The notes beneath the pieces were generated by a model that was not told the DNA's origin, ran no database searches, and worked only from the letters and a program-made list of their open reading frames with translations. Of a stretch of DNA of 64,000 nt, positions 45,736 to 54,685 are shown one piece after another; within the stretch, counting starts at the first letter, position 1, and the number at the start of each line of letters is the position of its first letter. The translations under genes and the position numbers were made by a program. The stretch lies in contig JACKIC010000001.1 of NCBI GenBank assembly GCA_020638655.1, positions 248,001 to 312,000 of the forward strand, given 5' to 3'. This stretch comes from Planctomycetota bacterium. Lineage in GTDB: Bacteria > Planctomycetota > UBA1135 > UBA2386.

Positions 45736-46695
45736 TCAGAGGTTCGTCCAGTCCGTTGTCTGCGTCTCGTCGACCTCACCGTCGCCGTCGAGATCGATGT
45801 CGACCTGCACCGTGACCGAATCGACGATCGTGATCGTCAGCACGGCCGGGCCGCGGCCGCGCACCTCGATCACGCCGCGCGAGGGATTGGGCACGCCGAT
45901 GTAGCCGCCGAGCGCCGTCTTCGTCTCGTAGCTGACGACGCCGCCCAGACCCGCGCCGCTCACCGAACCGACCGAGGCGATGCGGAACGTGTACTCGGCA
46001 TCGTACTCGGCGTACTCGACCACCGAACCCGGCAGCAGATCGGTGACTTCGGTCGACAGCGGCGTGACGACCGCGAGGCGCTGATAGGCGACGGTCGGGC
46101 GCCGCTCGATGCCGCAGTCGATCGACCCCGCCAGCGTGGTGGTGCTGCCGTTGGCCGTCACCGTGAGGTTGCCGAGCGCCATGCGCCCCGCGATCGACCA
46201 GGTCGTGTGCACGGCCGGATCGCCGGCGACCTGCAGCCGGTCGATGCCCACGAAGCCCGCGATGGTCGTGCCGACTTCGTCGATGTAGTCGTCGAAGACG
46301 ATCTCGAAGGTGTCGCCGCTCGACAGTCGCTCGTTGTCGTCGCGGTCGTCCCACAGGTAGGTCGCGGTGCCGCCGCCGGGCCCCGTCTCCGAACCGTTGA
46401 CGAGCACCGGCAGGACGCGCGGCGTCCACAGGTCCGCGAGGCGGCGGGCCAACAGGCCGCGCACGTTCACCTCGCTGCGGGCCGCGCCCGACCCTTCGAC
46501 GGTCGTGGTGAGGATGCCGCCGCTGGTGTCGCCGGCCGTGGCGACGCCCATGGCCGCGTCGAGCACGATGCCGGTGATCGCCAGCGCGTTCACGGCGCTG
46601 ACCTGCACGCTGGGGGCCGCGTCGGAGGAGGAGCCGCCGCTGTTGCAGGCGACCAGGAGGAGCAGGACGGAAGAGCTGAGGAGAGCGCGGCGCAT
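45736..46695 (-). CDS. Secreted lipoprotein of unknown function
   Basis: A 319-residue protein with a clear lipoprotein signal (MRRALLSSSVLLLLVAC, acylated C17). The mature part is Ser/Thr/Val-rich and looks beta-stranded. It includes TATYLWDDRDDNERLSSGDTF and ends in a calcium-loop-like DIDLDGDGEVDETQ. No domain is recognised. It should be membrane-anchored at the surface or in the periplasm. It is flanked by terminator-like hairpins on both sides and so is probably its own transcription unit. Confidence 0.75.
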   Translation of the reverse strand: MRRALLSSSVLLLLVACNSGGSSSDAAPSVQVSAVNALAITGIVLDAAMGVATAGDTSGGILTTTVEGSGAARSEVNVRGLLARRLADLWTPRVLPVLVNGSETGPGGGTATYLWDDRDDNERLSSGDTFEIVFDDYIDEVGTTIAGFVGIDRLQVAGDPAVHTTWSIAGRMALGNLTVTANGSTTTLAGSIDCGIERRPTVAYQRLAVVTPLSTEVTDLLPGSVVEYAEYDAEYTFRIASVGSVSGAGLGGVVSYETKTALGGYIGVPNPSRGVIEVRGRGPAVLTITIVDSVTVQVDIDLDGDGEVDETQTTDWTNL

Positions 46696-46802
46696 GGAGG
46701 TCACGTGGGGAGAGCACCGAGAGGGTCGATGCGCCGCGCGCGGTTGACAAGGCCTGCGCGGGCCGCGCACCGCGCGGCGCCGGGACTTTGCCGGATCCTT
46801 CA

Positions 46803-46821
46803 CGGTTCCTTCGCGGAACCG
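46803..46821 (-). terminator. Terminator-like hairpin after the SGNH hydrolase gene
   Basis: CGGTTCC-TTCGC-GGAACCG is a perfect seven-pair stem, with outer GATCC/GGATC arms that could extend it. It is 23 bases past the hydrolase stop. No T-run follows. Confidence 0.5.
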
Positions 46822-46843
46822 CCGGGATCGGGCCGCGCGCGCC

Positions 46844-48019
46844 TCAGCGCAGCAGCTCGGCCACCACCTGCGCCAGCCACTGCGCCACCTGCTCACAACC
46901 CGCCGGGTTGAAGTGGCCGTCGTGCGGCAGATACCAGCGCGCCCGCTCGGGATCCGCGAGGATGCGCGGCCCCAGGTCGACGACGCGCAGGCCGCGCGCG
47001 GCCAGCCAGGCGGCCACGCGCGCGTGGCCGCGACCGCGCTCGAGCAGCGCCGGGTCCAGCTGCCGCTCGGGCGGCACGCCCTGGTTCTGCGTCGCGATCA
47101 CCGCCTGATAGTCGCGCGTCGCCACCGCGAACGACGGCAGCAGCACCACGACGGTCGGCAACGGACCGGCGGCGCCCACGAACGCATCGAACTGCTTGCC
47201 CATCGCCGCCTCCACCTCGCCGAGGAACGGCATCTCCGCGTCGCGCGCGGGGTCGCGGTCGAGGAACAACGCCTCGCCGAGCGGCACACCGTGCCCGACG
47301 GGCCGCGGCTCGGCCATCGCGAACAGGTTCACCCCGCTCAGCGCCTGCTCCACCTTGTCCCACACCCGCGAGGCGACGCGCAGCCGGAACCGCCACGACC
47401 GCCGCGCCACGCGCGCGAAGTCCGGCGTCAGCAGCCACCCGCTGACCGCCGAGAGCGGCTCCTGCAGGGTGTCGAGCACGTCGTTGCCCATGTAGACGAC
47501 GGCGACGACCGCGTCGGGCTCGAACGAGGGGCGCAGCCGCGTCAGCGTGTAGCTCCATTCGCGCGGCCCGGTGCCGGTCATGCCGGCGTTGCCGACGACG
47601 ACGTCGCGACCGGCCTTCGCCAGCGCGTGCTGCAGCCGCGCCGGGACCGCCTCGTCGTCGTCGACGCCCTGCCCGAACACGAACGAGTCGCCGAGCATCA
47701 GCACGCGCCTCTCGCCGGGCTGCTTCTCACCGATCTCCGCGCCGCGCAGGCCCAGCGCGTTGATCGAGATCTGCGTGCGCCGCCCCTCGAGCGTCTGGCC
47801 GCCCTGCCAGCCCGGCGTCAACTCGATGCGCCCCTGGTCGTCGACGCGGTAGAGCCAGCGGATCTCGGTGAGCGGATGCGGCAGCGGGTCGTACACGCGC
47901 AGCAACAACTCGATCGCCAACAGGGCGCCGACGCAGCCCAGACCGATCGCGAACAACACGAACAGGACGAGGCGACGACGGCTGCGGCGACGCGGACTGG
48001 GTGTGGCGGAGGTGGTCAC
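46844..48019 (-). CDS. Membrane-anchored SGNH/GDSL hydrolase
   Basis: A 391-residue protein. One N-terminal membrane helix (RLVLFVLFAIGLGCVGALLAIELLL, about 16-40) anchors an SGNH hydrolase domain. The nucleophile block is LMLGDSFVFGQGV (GDS), the asparagine block is YMGNDV, and the catalytic Asp/His pair lies in LPHDGHFNPAG near the end. Such proteins often deacetylate or acetylate polysaccharides. The start is GTG 48019. It follows a polytopic membrane protein gene by 35 bases, suggesting a joint surface-glycan role. Confidence 0.82.
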   Translation of the reverse strand: MTTSATPSPRRRSRRRLVLFVLFAIGLGCVGALLAIELLLRVYDPLPHPLTEIRWLYRVDDQGRIELTPGWQGGQTLEGRRTQISINALGLRGAEIGEKQPGERRVLMLGDSFVFGQGVDDDEAVPARLQHALAKAGRDVVVGNAGMTGTGPREWSYTLTRLRPSFEPDAVVAVVYMGNDVLDTLQEPLSAVSGWLLTPDFARVARRSWRFRLRVASRVWDKVEQALSGVNLFAMAEPRPVGHGVPLGEALFLDRDPARDAEMPFLGEVEAAMGKQFDAFVGAAGPLPTVVVLLPSFAVATRDYQAVIATQNQGVPPERQLDPALLERGRGHARVAAWLAARGLRVVDLGPRILADPERARWYLPHDGHFNPAGCEQVAQWLAQVVAELLR

Positions 48020-48054
48020 GAAGGGGCGCGCAGCATAGCGGCTCGGCGCGGTGA

Positions 48055-49479
48055 TCAGCGCGGCGGATGCAGCGCGATGCCGCCGAAGGCACCCGCCGCG
48101 ACGGTCTCGACGACGAACTCGCCGCGCGGGTCCGAGAGGATCTCGAGGTTGCGCGGCAGCGCCGTGAACAGCGCCGTGGCCTCGGTCGAGAACACCAGCG
48201 CCCCGCCGTTCGCCGCGGCCTTGCGGATCCGCGCGACCAGACGTTCGCGCACGAACGCGGCGCTGCGCTGCGGCTCGAGCCACACCACGAACTCGGGCTC
48301 GAGGATCGTGTGGTGCCAGATCGGCGCGCCATAGACCAGCATCGAGTCGATCTCGGCGTAGCCCCCCAGAACGAAGGTCGAACCCGGGTGTTCGACGCGC
48401 CAGGCGCCGAGGGCGCGCGCGAACTCGGGGCGCGGCACGCGCGCGGGATCCTGGCGCAGGACGTGCGGCACCGCGATGCCGATGGCGACGGCCGCGGCAG
48501 CCGCCGCGCCGGCGCGCCCGAATCGCAGCGCCGTCAGCGCGGCGAGCGGCAGCGCCAACGGCAGGGCGTAGGCGCCGTGCTCGACCAGACCGATCAGCAG
48601 CACCAGATCGATCGCCAGATACCCCAGCACCGCGATGAGGCAGGCCGACGCCGGAGCGCGCGTACTCGGGTGCAACAGCGCCGCCAAGGCCATCAGCGAG
48701 AACGGCGCGTAGGCCTGCAGCCACTCCCGCCAGGCGATCCCGGGCAGTGCGCCGAACCCCTGCCAGCGGGCCAGGGTCTCGGCCAGGAAACCCTGTGACG
48801 CGGCGTCACTCGCGAAACCGACGCACACATGGTCGATCAGCAACAGCAGCAGCGAGACCGCGACGTGGGTCCCCAGCATCGACGACCACCACACCGCGAC
48901 GCGCCCCCACCCGGCGGCCCCAGGCAAGCGCGCCGCGAGCATCGCCAGCAGCATCAGCCCGGGCAGCACGTGCCCGGAGCTGTGCACCGCGGCCGCGGCC
49001 GCGCCCAGCGCGCCGACCAGCACGGCGCCGGGCACGCGCGGCGAACGCACGAACTTCGCGAGCGCCCAGAACATCACGTTCACGGGCAGCCAGAACACTG
49101 CGTGGATCTCGGCGACCGTGGCGAAGAAGGTCGCCGTGAGCGTGCCGCCCGCGCCGACGGCCACGAGCGCGGCGCGCATGCGGTCGAAGCCGATCGCCAG
49201 ACAGGCGCGGTGCCCGGCGCCGACCGCGAGCGCAGCGGCGACCACGCTGCACCACTGCAGCGGGCGATACAGCGGCGCGTCGGGCCCGAGCAACCAGTGC
49301 AGAGCCAGCACCAGCCACTGATAGCCGAAGTGGCCGTACCGCACCCCTTCCCCGGGCGGCGCGACGACGCTGCGCACGACGCCGTGCATGTCGAGGTGGT
49401 GCACCGCGTCCTGCCGCAGACACGCGTAGGCGAGCGCGGCGAACAGCGTGAGCAGCAGCGTGTCGAGCCAGTGGCGCAT
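48055..49479 (-). CDS. Polytopic membrane protein, possible GT-C glycosyltransferase
   Basis: A 474-residue protein with about nine to ten membrane helices and a soluble C-terminal domain of about 110 residues. After the first helix comes an acidic loop with HLDMHGVVRSVV, and later FFATVAEIHAVFWLPVNVMFW. This topology resembles GT-C enzymes that use polyprenyl-linked sugars, but I see no decisive signature. Its C-terminal part (STFVLGGYAEIDSMLVYGAP) is soluble and conserved-looking. It is co-transcribed with the SGNH hydrolase. Function is uncertain. Confidence 0.65.
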   Translation of the reverse strand: MRHWLDTLLLTLFAALAYACLRQDAVHHLDMHGVVRSVVAPPGEGVRYGHFGYQWLVLALHWLLGPDAPLYRPLQWCSVVAAALAVGAGHRACLAIGFDRMRAALVAVGAGGTLTATFFATVAEIHAVFWLPVNVMFWALAKFVRSPRVPGAVLVGALGAAAAAVHSSGHVLPGLMLLAMLAARLPGAAGWGRVAVWWSSMLGTHVAVSLLLLLIDHVCVGFASDAASQGFLAETLARWQGFGALPGIAWREWLQAYAPFSLMALAALLHPSTRAPASACLIAVLGYLAIDLVLLIGLVEHGAYALPLALPLAALTALRFGRAGAAAAAAVAIGIAVPHVLRQDPARVPRPEFARALGAWRVEHPGSTFVLGGYAEIDSMLVYGAPIWHHTILEPEFVVWLEPQRSAAFVRERLVARIRKAAANGGALVFSTEATALFTALPRNLEILSDPRGEFVVETVAAGAFGGIALHPPR

Positions 49480-49488
49480 GCGCCGCGG

Positions 49489-50358
49489 TCAGCGCAGGTG
49501 GCGCCGCAGGAAGGCGAGCGTCAGCGGCCAGGCGTGCTGCGTCGCGGTCAGGTTGGCGCCTGCGGCGCCGTCCTGCCGCCCCGTGAAGCCGTGCCCCGCG
49601 CCTTCGAAGGTGTGGAACTCGTAGGTCTTGCCGTGCTCCATCATCGCCGCGATCGTCGGCGGCAACGTGGCGTTGATGCGCGCGTCGTTGCCGCCGTAGA
49701 GGCCGAGCACCGGCGCGCCGATCTTGGCGATGCGTTCGCCGGGCACCGAAGTCGCCGTCGCGCCCGGCACGCTGCCGTAGAAGACCACCGCGCCCTGCAG
49801 CTGCGGCTGCGCGAGCGCGTAGGTGAAGCTCTGCGTGCCGCCCCAGCAGAAGCCGAGCACCGCGGTCTTGCCGTTCGCCGCGGGCAGCTTCTCGCCGTAC
49901 GCCTTGGCCGCGTCGAGGCGCAACACGACCTCTTCCTCGGTGAGCTTGCGGATCGTCTGGCCGACGTCGCGCCCCAGCGACGCCGTGCCGCCGCCGTCAG
50001 GTCCCTTGCCCGACAGGAAGTCCGGAACGACCGCGACGAAGCCGTCCTGCGCGAGCTGATCGCCGACCGCGCGGGCCCAGTCGCTCATGCCGCGGATGTC
50101 GTGGATCACGAGCACGACACCCGCCTTGTCGGCGCGCTCGGGATAGACGACCCAGGTGTTGAGCTTGCCGCCGCCGGGCAGGTCGATGTCGACCCACTCG
50201 CCGTGCCGCGACGACTCGGCGAGCGCGCGTTCGACGTGCGCCGCGGTGCCGGGCGGCAGCGAGTCGTCCCAGGGGACCTCGACAGCCTGTTGTGCGACGC
50301 CGACACCGAGCGACAACGTCATGATGGACAGGAAGGTGGCGATCGACGATGACGACAT
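49489..50358 (-). CDS. Secreted dienelactone hydrolase-family protein
   Basis: A 289-residue alpha/beta hydrolase with a signal peptide (MSSSSIATFLSIMTLSLGVGVAQ). The nucleophile elbow is GFCWGG, with cysteine as in dienelactone hydrolase. The acid lies in LYGGNDARI and the histidine in FEGAGHGFTGR. The cytoplasmic prototype opens dienelactones from chlorocatechols. This exported version more likely acts on other esters or lactones. It is 55 bases downstream of the multicopper oxidase gene on the same strand and may belong to the copper operon. Confidence 0.85.
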   Translation of the reverse strand: MSSSSIATFLSIMTLSLGVGVAQQAVEVPWDDSLPPGTAAHVERALAESSRHGEWVDIDLPGGGKLNTWVVYPERADKAGVVLVIHDIRGMSDWARAVGDQLAQDGFVAVVPDFLSGKGPDGGGTASLGRDVGQTIRKLTEEEVVLRLDAAKAYGEKLPAANGKTAVLGFCWGGTQSFTYALAQPQLQGAVVFYGSVPGATATSVPGERIAKIGAPVLGLYGGNDARINATLPPTIAAMMEHGKTYEFHTFEGAGHGFTGRQDGAAGANLTATQHAWPLTLAFLRRHLR

Positions 50359-50413
50359 GCGGACTCCGGATGCGACGTGACGGCACGACGGTAGCGCCGG
50401 CTCCGCGTCGAAC

Positions 50414-51721
50414 CTAGCGCCCCACGTCGACACCGTCCGCCTGCAGGTCCTCGGCCGATGCGACGTCCGCGAGCGTGCCCTGCGGCGGCTTGTACCAGCC
50501 GGGATCGGCGTAGCCGTCGATGCCGTCGCGCACCTTGAGCACGGTGAACATGCCGCCCATCGTGATGTAGCCGAAACCGCCGGGCCCACCCATCATCGGC
50601 AGGCTGTTCGGCGGCATCGTCGGGTCCTGCTCTTGCGCCGCCATGTGTCCGCCGCCCATGTCCATGCCCATGTTCGCGTACTCGGGCACGGCCTCCTCGA
50701 GCCGCGCATCGAACGTGCCGGGCTCGAGCCCGACGAGGTTGGGGATGCCGTGCCCCATCTGCGTCATCACGTGATGGGTCATGTGACAGTGGAAGGCCCA
50801 GTCGCCCGGTGCGTCCGCCACGAACTCGACCGTGCGCGTCGATCCCGTCGCGACCAGCACCGTGGTCTCCGGCCACCGCGCCGTCGGCGGGATGACGCCG
50901 CCGTCGGTCTCGGTGACCTCGAACGCGTAGCCGTGCAGGTGCATCGGGTGATGATCCATCGCACTGAGGTTGCCGATGCGGATCCGGACGCGCTCGCCGG
51001 TCTTGACCACCATCGGCGACGTGCCGGGGAACACCTTGCCGTTCAACGTGAGCACGTTGAAGTCGGTCATCTCGTTGGGATCGGGGCGGCGCGCGCCCGG
51101 CGGCAGCGCCCATTCCCCGATCATGTAGACGAAGTCGCGGTCGGGCTGCGGCTCCTGCGGGACGCGCGGGTGCACGACGATCATGCCCATCATGCCCATC
51201 GCCATCTGCGTCATCTCGTCGTGATGCGGGTGGTACATCAGCGTGCCGTGCTGTCGCAGGGTGAACTCGTAGAGGAACGTCTCCCCCGGCTCGATCTGGC
51301 GCTGCGTGAGGCCGGCGACGCCGTCCATGCCGTTCGGCAGGATCACGCCGTGCCAGTGCACCGATGTCGCGACGTCGAGGCGGTTGGTGACGTAGATGCG
51401 CACCCGATCGCCTTCGACGGCCTCGATCACCGGGCCGTGCACGCGGCCGTTGTAACCCCAGCACGAAGCGCGCATGCCCGGCGCGAACTCGTGTTCGACC
51501 GGCTCGGCGACGAGGTGGAAGACCTTTCGCCCATTGACGATCTTCCACGGCAGCTTGTCCATGTCGGGCGCCTCGACGGGCCGGTAGTCGACGCCGGGCA
51601 ACCCCGGCGGCAGCGGTTGCCCGACGGATGTGGGGACCGCGCGGCGCGGGTCGGTGACCAGTCGCGACGTGATGCCGGCGAGCGCCGAGCCGGCCAGGAA
51701 TTGGCGACGATTGGGCTTCAT
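50414..51721 (-). CDS. Tat-exported multicopper oxidase (CopA type)
   Basis: A 435-residue multicopper oxidase. NRRQFLAGSALAGI gives a Tat signal. The copper ligands are visible as HWHG, HPHHD, HPMHLHGYAFEV and HCHMTHHVMTQM (type 1 to type 3 sites). The Met/His/Gly-rich tail (MGMDMGGGHMAAQEQ, PMMGGPGGFG) could bind extra copper. It should oxidise Cu(I) to less toxic Cu(II) outside the cytoplasm. The ATG lies one base past the TolC-type gene's stop, so it belongs to the same operon. Confidence 0.9.
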   Translation of the reverse strand: MKPNRRQFLAGSALAGITSRLVTDPRRAVPTSVGQPLPPGLPGVDYRPVEAPDMDKLPWKIVNGRKVFHLVAEPVEHEFAPGMRASCWGYNGRVHGPVIEAVEGDRVRIYVTNRLDVATSVHWHGVILPNGMDGVAGLTQRQIEPGETFLYEFTLRQHGTLMYHPHHDEMTQMAMGMMGMIVVHPRVPQEPQPDRDFVYMIGEWALPPGARRPDPNEMTDFNVLTLNGKVFPGTSPMVVKTGERVRIRIGNLSAMDHHPMHLHGYAFEVTETDGGVIPPTARWPETTVLVATGSTRTVEFVADAPGDWAFHCHMTHHVMTQMGHGIPNLVGLEPGTFDARLEEAVPEYANMGMDMGGGHMAAQEQDPTMPPNSLPMMGGPGGFGYITMGGMFTVLKVRDGIDGYADPGWYKPPQGTLADVASAEDLQADGVDVGR

Positions 51722-51722
51722 C

Positions 51723-53132
51723 TCAGTGACCTCCTCGGTCGGGTTCGGCGGCCGCGGCGCCCGCGCCGGGCCAGTAGGTGGAACTCGCGTCGGGCGGGAT
51801 GCTGCCGGCGAGCAACTCTTCGAGATCGATGCGCGCCAGCCAGCAGTCGCGCAGGGTCGCCAGGTGCTCGCGCACCGCCGCCAATTGCTGCTGCTTCTGG
51901 GCCAGCACCTGGAAGACGCCGATCTGCATCGCGTTGTAGTTCTGCAGCGTCTCGTGCAACAACTGCTGCTGCGCCGGCACCAGCTCGACCCGCAGGAAAC
52001 GGGCACGCTGCGTGAGCATCTCGAGCCGATCGCGCAGCAGCCGGGCCGCGGCGCGCACCTCGACGGCGATCTGCACGTGCCGGTCGAGCTGCATGCGCAG
52101 CGCGGCTTCGGCAGCGGCGACCTTGGCCTGTCCGCGATCGAAGATCGGCAGCTCGAGCTCCAGCGCCGGGCCGACCGCCCACTCGTCGCCGGCCTCACGC
52201 ATGCCCGAAACGCCGAGGCTGCCGTCCGGCAGCCAGCCCTTCCAGCTGGCGAGCCCCGCGCGCTGCGCCCCCGCGTCTATCCTGGCGCGACTCTCGATCA
52301 GGTCGAGGCTGGCCGCGACGCTGCGGCCCTCGATCCGCTCGAGGTCGATCGCGGCCGCGCCGTCCTCGGGCAGCTCGCCCCCGATGCGCCAGGCGACGTG
52401 CGGCCCCCAGAGCCCGAGCAGCCGATTGAGCGGCTCGCGCGCCTCCCGCGCCGCCCGCTCGGCGGCTGCGAGTTCGAGGCGCGCGCGCGCTTCGCCGATG
52501 CGCTCGGCGCTCAGCAGCTGCGCCGTGACGTTGCCGGCGGCGTAGAGCTCACGCATCAGCTCGTGCGACGCCGTCGCAGCGTCGACGGCGCGACGCTGCA
52601 TCGCGACGAGCTGCTGCGCCGCGCGGATGCGCACGAACTCGCGCCGCACCGAGTAGACGAGGTGCACGAGGTCGTGGGTCACCGCCGCGCCGACCGCGGC
52701 GAGTTCGTGTTCGGCAGCGCGCTGCCGCAACGGCCGCCAGAACAGATCGACGAAGGGCTGCGCCAGCCCCAGGTCGACCTCGGTGCCGCCGTCGAGGAAG
52801 AACAGCGCCTCGACGCCGAACACCGGGTTGTGCAGCAGGCCCGCCTGCACGAGGTCCGCGGCACCGATGCCGAGGCGCCCGTAGGCCGCGCGCACATCGC
52901 GGTTGTTGAGCAGGGCCACGCGAATCGCGGTGCTCTCGTCGAGCTCACCGGCGAGCAGCGCGTCGAGCGCCGCTGCGACCCGGGCCTCACCGTGGTCTTC
53001 GCGCGACGGAGCCTCGACCCCGGAACGCGCGGCGAAGTCGTCGCGGGCGGACTGCAGCGCGGCGTCGCGGTGCTCCTCGACGCTGGCGCAGGCGCCGAGC
53101 AGCAAGGGCAGGACTCGGACGAGACGCCTCAT
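51723..53132 (-). CDS. TolC/CusC-type outer-membrane channel lipoprotein
   Basis: A 469-residue outer-membrane efflux protein. The lipobox is LPLLLGACAS, giving lipidated C15. Two long helical repeats follow (VRREFVRIRAAQQLVAMQRRAVDAATASHELM and RLLRDRLEMLTQRARFLRVEL). FDRGQAKVAAAEAALRMQLDR is the classic internal motif. It should form the outer-membrane part of a metal efflux route, although no RND or membrane-fusion partner is encoded here. Its ATG overlaps the stop of the 59-residue lipoprotein gene (ATGA). Confidence 0.9.
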   Translation of the reverse strand: MRRLVRVLPLLLGACASVEEHRDAALQSARDDFAARSGVEAPSREDHGEARVAAALDALLAGELDESTAIRVALLNNRDVRAAYGRLGIGAADLVQAGLLHNPVFGVEALFFLDGGTEVDLGLAQPFVDLFWRPLRQRAAEHELAAVGAAVTHDLVHLVYSVRREFVRIRAAQQLVAMQRRAVDAATASHELMRELYAAGNVTAQLLSAERIGEARARLELAAAERAAREAREPLNRLLGLWGPHVAWRIGGELPEDGAAAIDLERIEGRSVAASLDLIESRARIDAGAQRAGLASWKGWLPDGSLGVSGMREAGDEWAVGPALELELPIFDRGQAKVAAAEAALRMQLDRHVQIAVEVRAAARLLRDRLEMLTQRARFLRVELVPAQQQLLHETLQNYNAMQIGVFQVLAQKQQQLAAVREHLATLRDCWLARIDLEELLAGSIPPDASSTYWPGAGAAAAEPDRGGH

Positions 53133-53308
53133 CGCCGCTCCTTCGTGGGTTCGATGCGCAGCGTGTCCGAGGGGGCCTCGCGCGGGGCCTCCGCGGCCGC
53201 GGACGAAGCCGGATCCGAGGGCAGCGGGTCCGGCATCTTCGGCGCCGCCGCACAGGCGGCCAGGCCGAGCGCGACCAACCACCGACAACGCCGCGCGGCG
53301 CGCTTCAC
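53129..53308 (-). CDS. 59-residue lipoprotein, copper operon
   Basis: A small gene between two overlaps: its GTG (53308-53306) shares bases with the stop of the repeat-protein gene (GTGA), and its TGA shares bases with the TolC-type start (ATGA). The protein starts MKRAARRCRWLVALGLAAC, a signal with a lipobox ending at C19. It then runs on in Pro/Ala/Asp/Glu and ends IEPTKERR. Function unknown. The double coupling and the signal peptide make it very probably real. Confidence 0.75.
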   Translation of the reverse strand: MKRAARRCRWLVALGLAACAAAPKMPDPLPSDPASSAAAEAPREAPSDTLRIEPTKERR

Positions 53309-54012
53309 CGCCGCACCTCCTCGCCGGCCCTCTCTTCACCCTTCTCCGCGCCCTTGTCGCCCTTGTCCTTGCCGCCGTCCTTGTCCTCGGACTTCTCGAC
53401 GTGACGGTGCGGGGCAGGCTTGGGCTGGGCCTTGGCGATCTCGCGCGCCTTCGCGAGGGTCGCGGCCGGCGCCTTCTCGACGTCCTCGAGCAGTCGCGGC
53501 GAAGCCAGGTGCACCAGGTTGTCACCGATCACGACCACCGCGTTGTCGACGACGGGCTTGCCGCTGATCGGGCAGGTGCGGTTGCCGACGACGACGAGCC
53601 CCGGCTCACGCAGCTTGATCAGCGTCAGCTGCGTGTCCTTCTGCGCGGCTTCCACACAGCCCGCGCAGCACACCGAGAACCGGAAGCCCTGCAGCACGAC
53701 GCTCACCTTGTGCTCGCCGATCGGCTCGCCCGAGACGGGGCAGACCTCGTTGGCGACGTCCTCGACGACCGGATAGGCGGTCTTGTGCGCCGTCGGCACG
53801 TCGGCGAGCACCTTGCGCACACACGGCTTGCAGCACAGGTAGAAGCGCCCCATGTCGGTGTCGACGAACAGGGACATCGACACCTTCTTGCCCATGATCG
53901 GGCAGGTCGAGTTGGGGTAGGTGGGGACCCGCACCGGCGGCTCCGCCGGGGTTTGCGACTGGGCCGCGAGCGACGCCGCGGCGAGCATGAAACTGGAGAA
54001 CGGACGGAACAT
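53305..54012 (-). CDS. Secreted tandem CPxxG/CC repeat protein, probable metal binder
   Basis: A 235-residue protein with a signal peptide (MFRPFSSFMLAAASLAAQ). It has three repeats of about 50 residues, each opening CP-[IV]-[MS]-G-[KE]. Repeats one and two carry a later CC-x2-C (C37, C60/C61/C64; C91, C115/C116/C119), like TRASH/YHS-type metal-binding knuckles. The third keeps only C147. The last 50 residues are a Lys/Glu/Asp-rich tail (KDGGKDKGDKGAEKGEE). Placed in a copper cluster, it is likely an extracytoplasmic copper chaperone or sponge. It is the first gene of the minus-strand operon after the Cys-rich protein. Confidence 0.75.
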   Translation of the reverse strand: MFRPFSSFMLAAASLAAQSQTPAEPPVRVPTYPNSTCPIMGKKVSMSLFVDTDMGRFYLCCKPCVRKVLADVPTAHKTAYPVVEDVANEVCPVSGEPIGEHKVSVVLQGFRFSVCCAGCVEAAQKDTQLTLIKLREPGLVVVGNRTCPISGKPVVDNAVVVIGDNLVHLASPRLLEDVEKAPAATLAKAREIAKAQPKPAPHRHVEKSEDKDGGKDKGDKGAEKGEERAGEEVRR

Positions 54013-54113
54013 GGCAGACCTCGAGTGAAAGGGGATGGCGACCGGCGAAAGGCGCCGATCGCGGGCAGCGGACACACGTCGCGCGTCTGGCGGACGCACG
54101 ACCGGCGCTGGCC

Positions 54114-54554
54114 TTACAGGAGGAGCGGCAGATTCCGTCGGGCACCGGGGGCCGGGGGCCCCCGCGAGGCGCGCGCCTCGATCGTGCCGACCTGATGGGG
54201 TGTCGTCTCGACGCGCCAGGAGACCATGCCCCACAACGCGAGCGTCAGCTCGGCCCGCTTGGCCGGCGCCGAGTGCTTGGGCGGCACCGGCGGGATCGTG
54301 CCGACCTTGCAGACGCAGCCCTTGCCGGATTGGCCCGCAAGACACCGTTCGCCAGGATCTGGCGCGCCACCCCGATGACAGCAGGCGCCGACCGCAGCCG
54401 GCGACTTCGGCGCGGCCATACAGGACGGCGGTGCCCCGTCGTGCGCGACGCGCAGGCTGCCGGTGCATGCGCAGCGCGTCAGCCCGAATCCCGCCGGGAC
54501 CAACAGGCCCGGCAGGGTCAGGAGCAGCAGCAACAGCACGCGCGCGGGCGACAT
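54114..54554 (-). CDS. Secreted cysteine-rich protein of the copper locus
   Basis: A 146-residue protein with a strong signal peptide (SPARVLLLLLLTLPGLLVPAGF). The mature part contains TRCACTG, ACCHRGG and GCVCK, giving eight cysteines with neighbouring histidines, plausible as a metal site. It ends in a Pro/Arg-rich tail. No family is recognised. It diverges from the CopA ATPase gene and precedes the repeat-protein gene by 101 bases, so the whole minus-strand copper operon may start here. An in-frame start further up would lose the signal peptide. Confidence 0.65.
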   Translation of the reverse strand: MSPARVLLLLLLTLPGLLVPAGFGLTRCACTGSLRVAHDGAPPSCMAAPKSPAAVGACCHRGGAPDPGERCLAGQSGKGCVCKVGTIPPVPPKHSAPAKRAELTLALWGMVSWRVETTPHQVGTIEARASRGPPAPGARRNLPLLL

Positions 54555-54685
54555 CGGGGCGGGATTGTGTGACACGCCTCGGAAAACCGCCAGATGGGGG
54601 GAGGCAATCGCGACAATCGACGACTGGGATGTAAGCCCGACGTGGTGGCGGCGTCCGCCGGGTGGCCAACCGGCCATCCACGATC

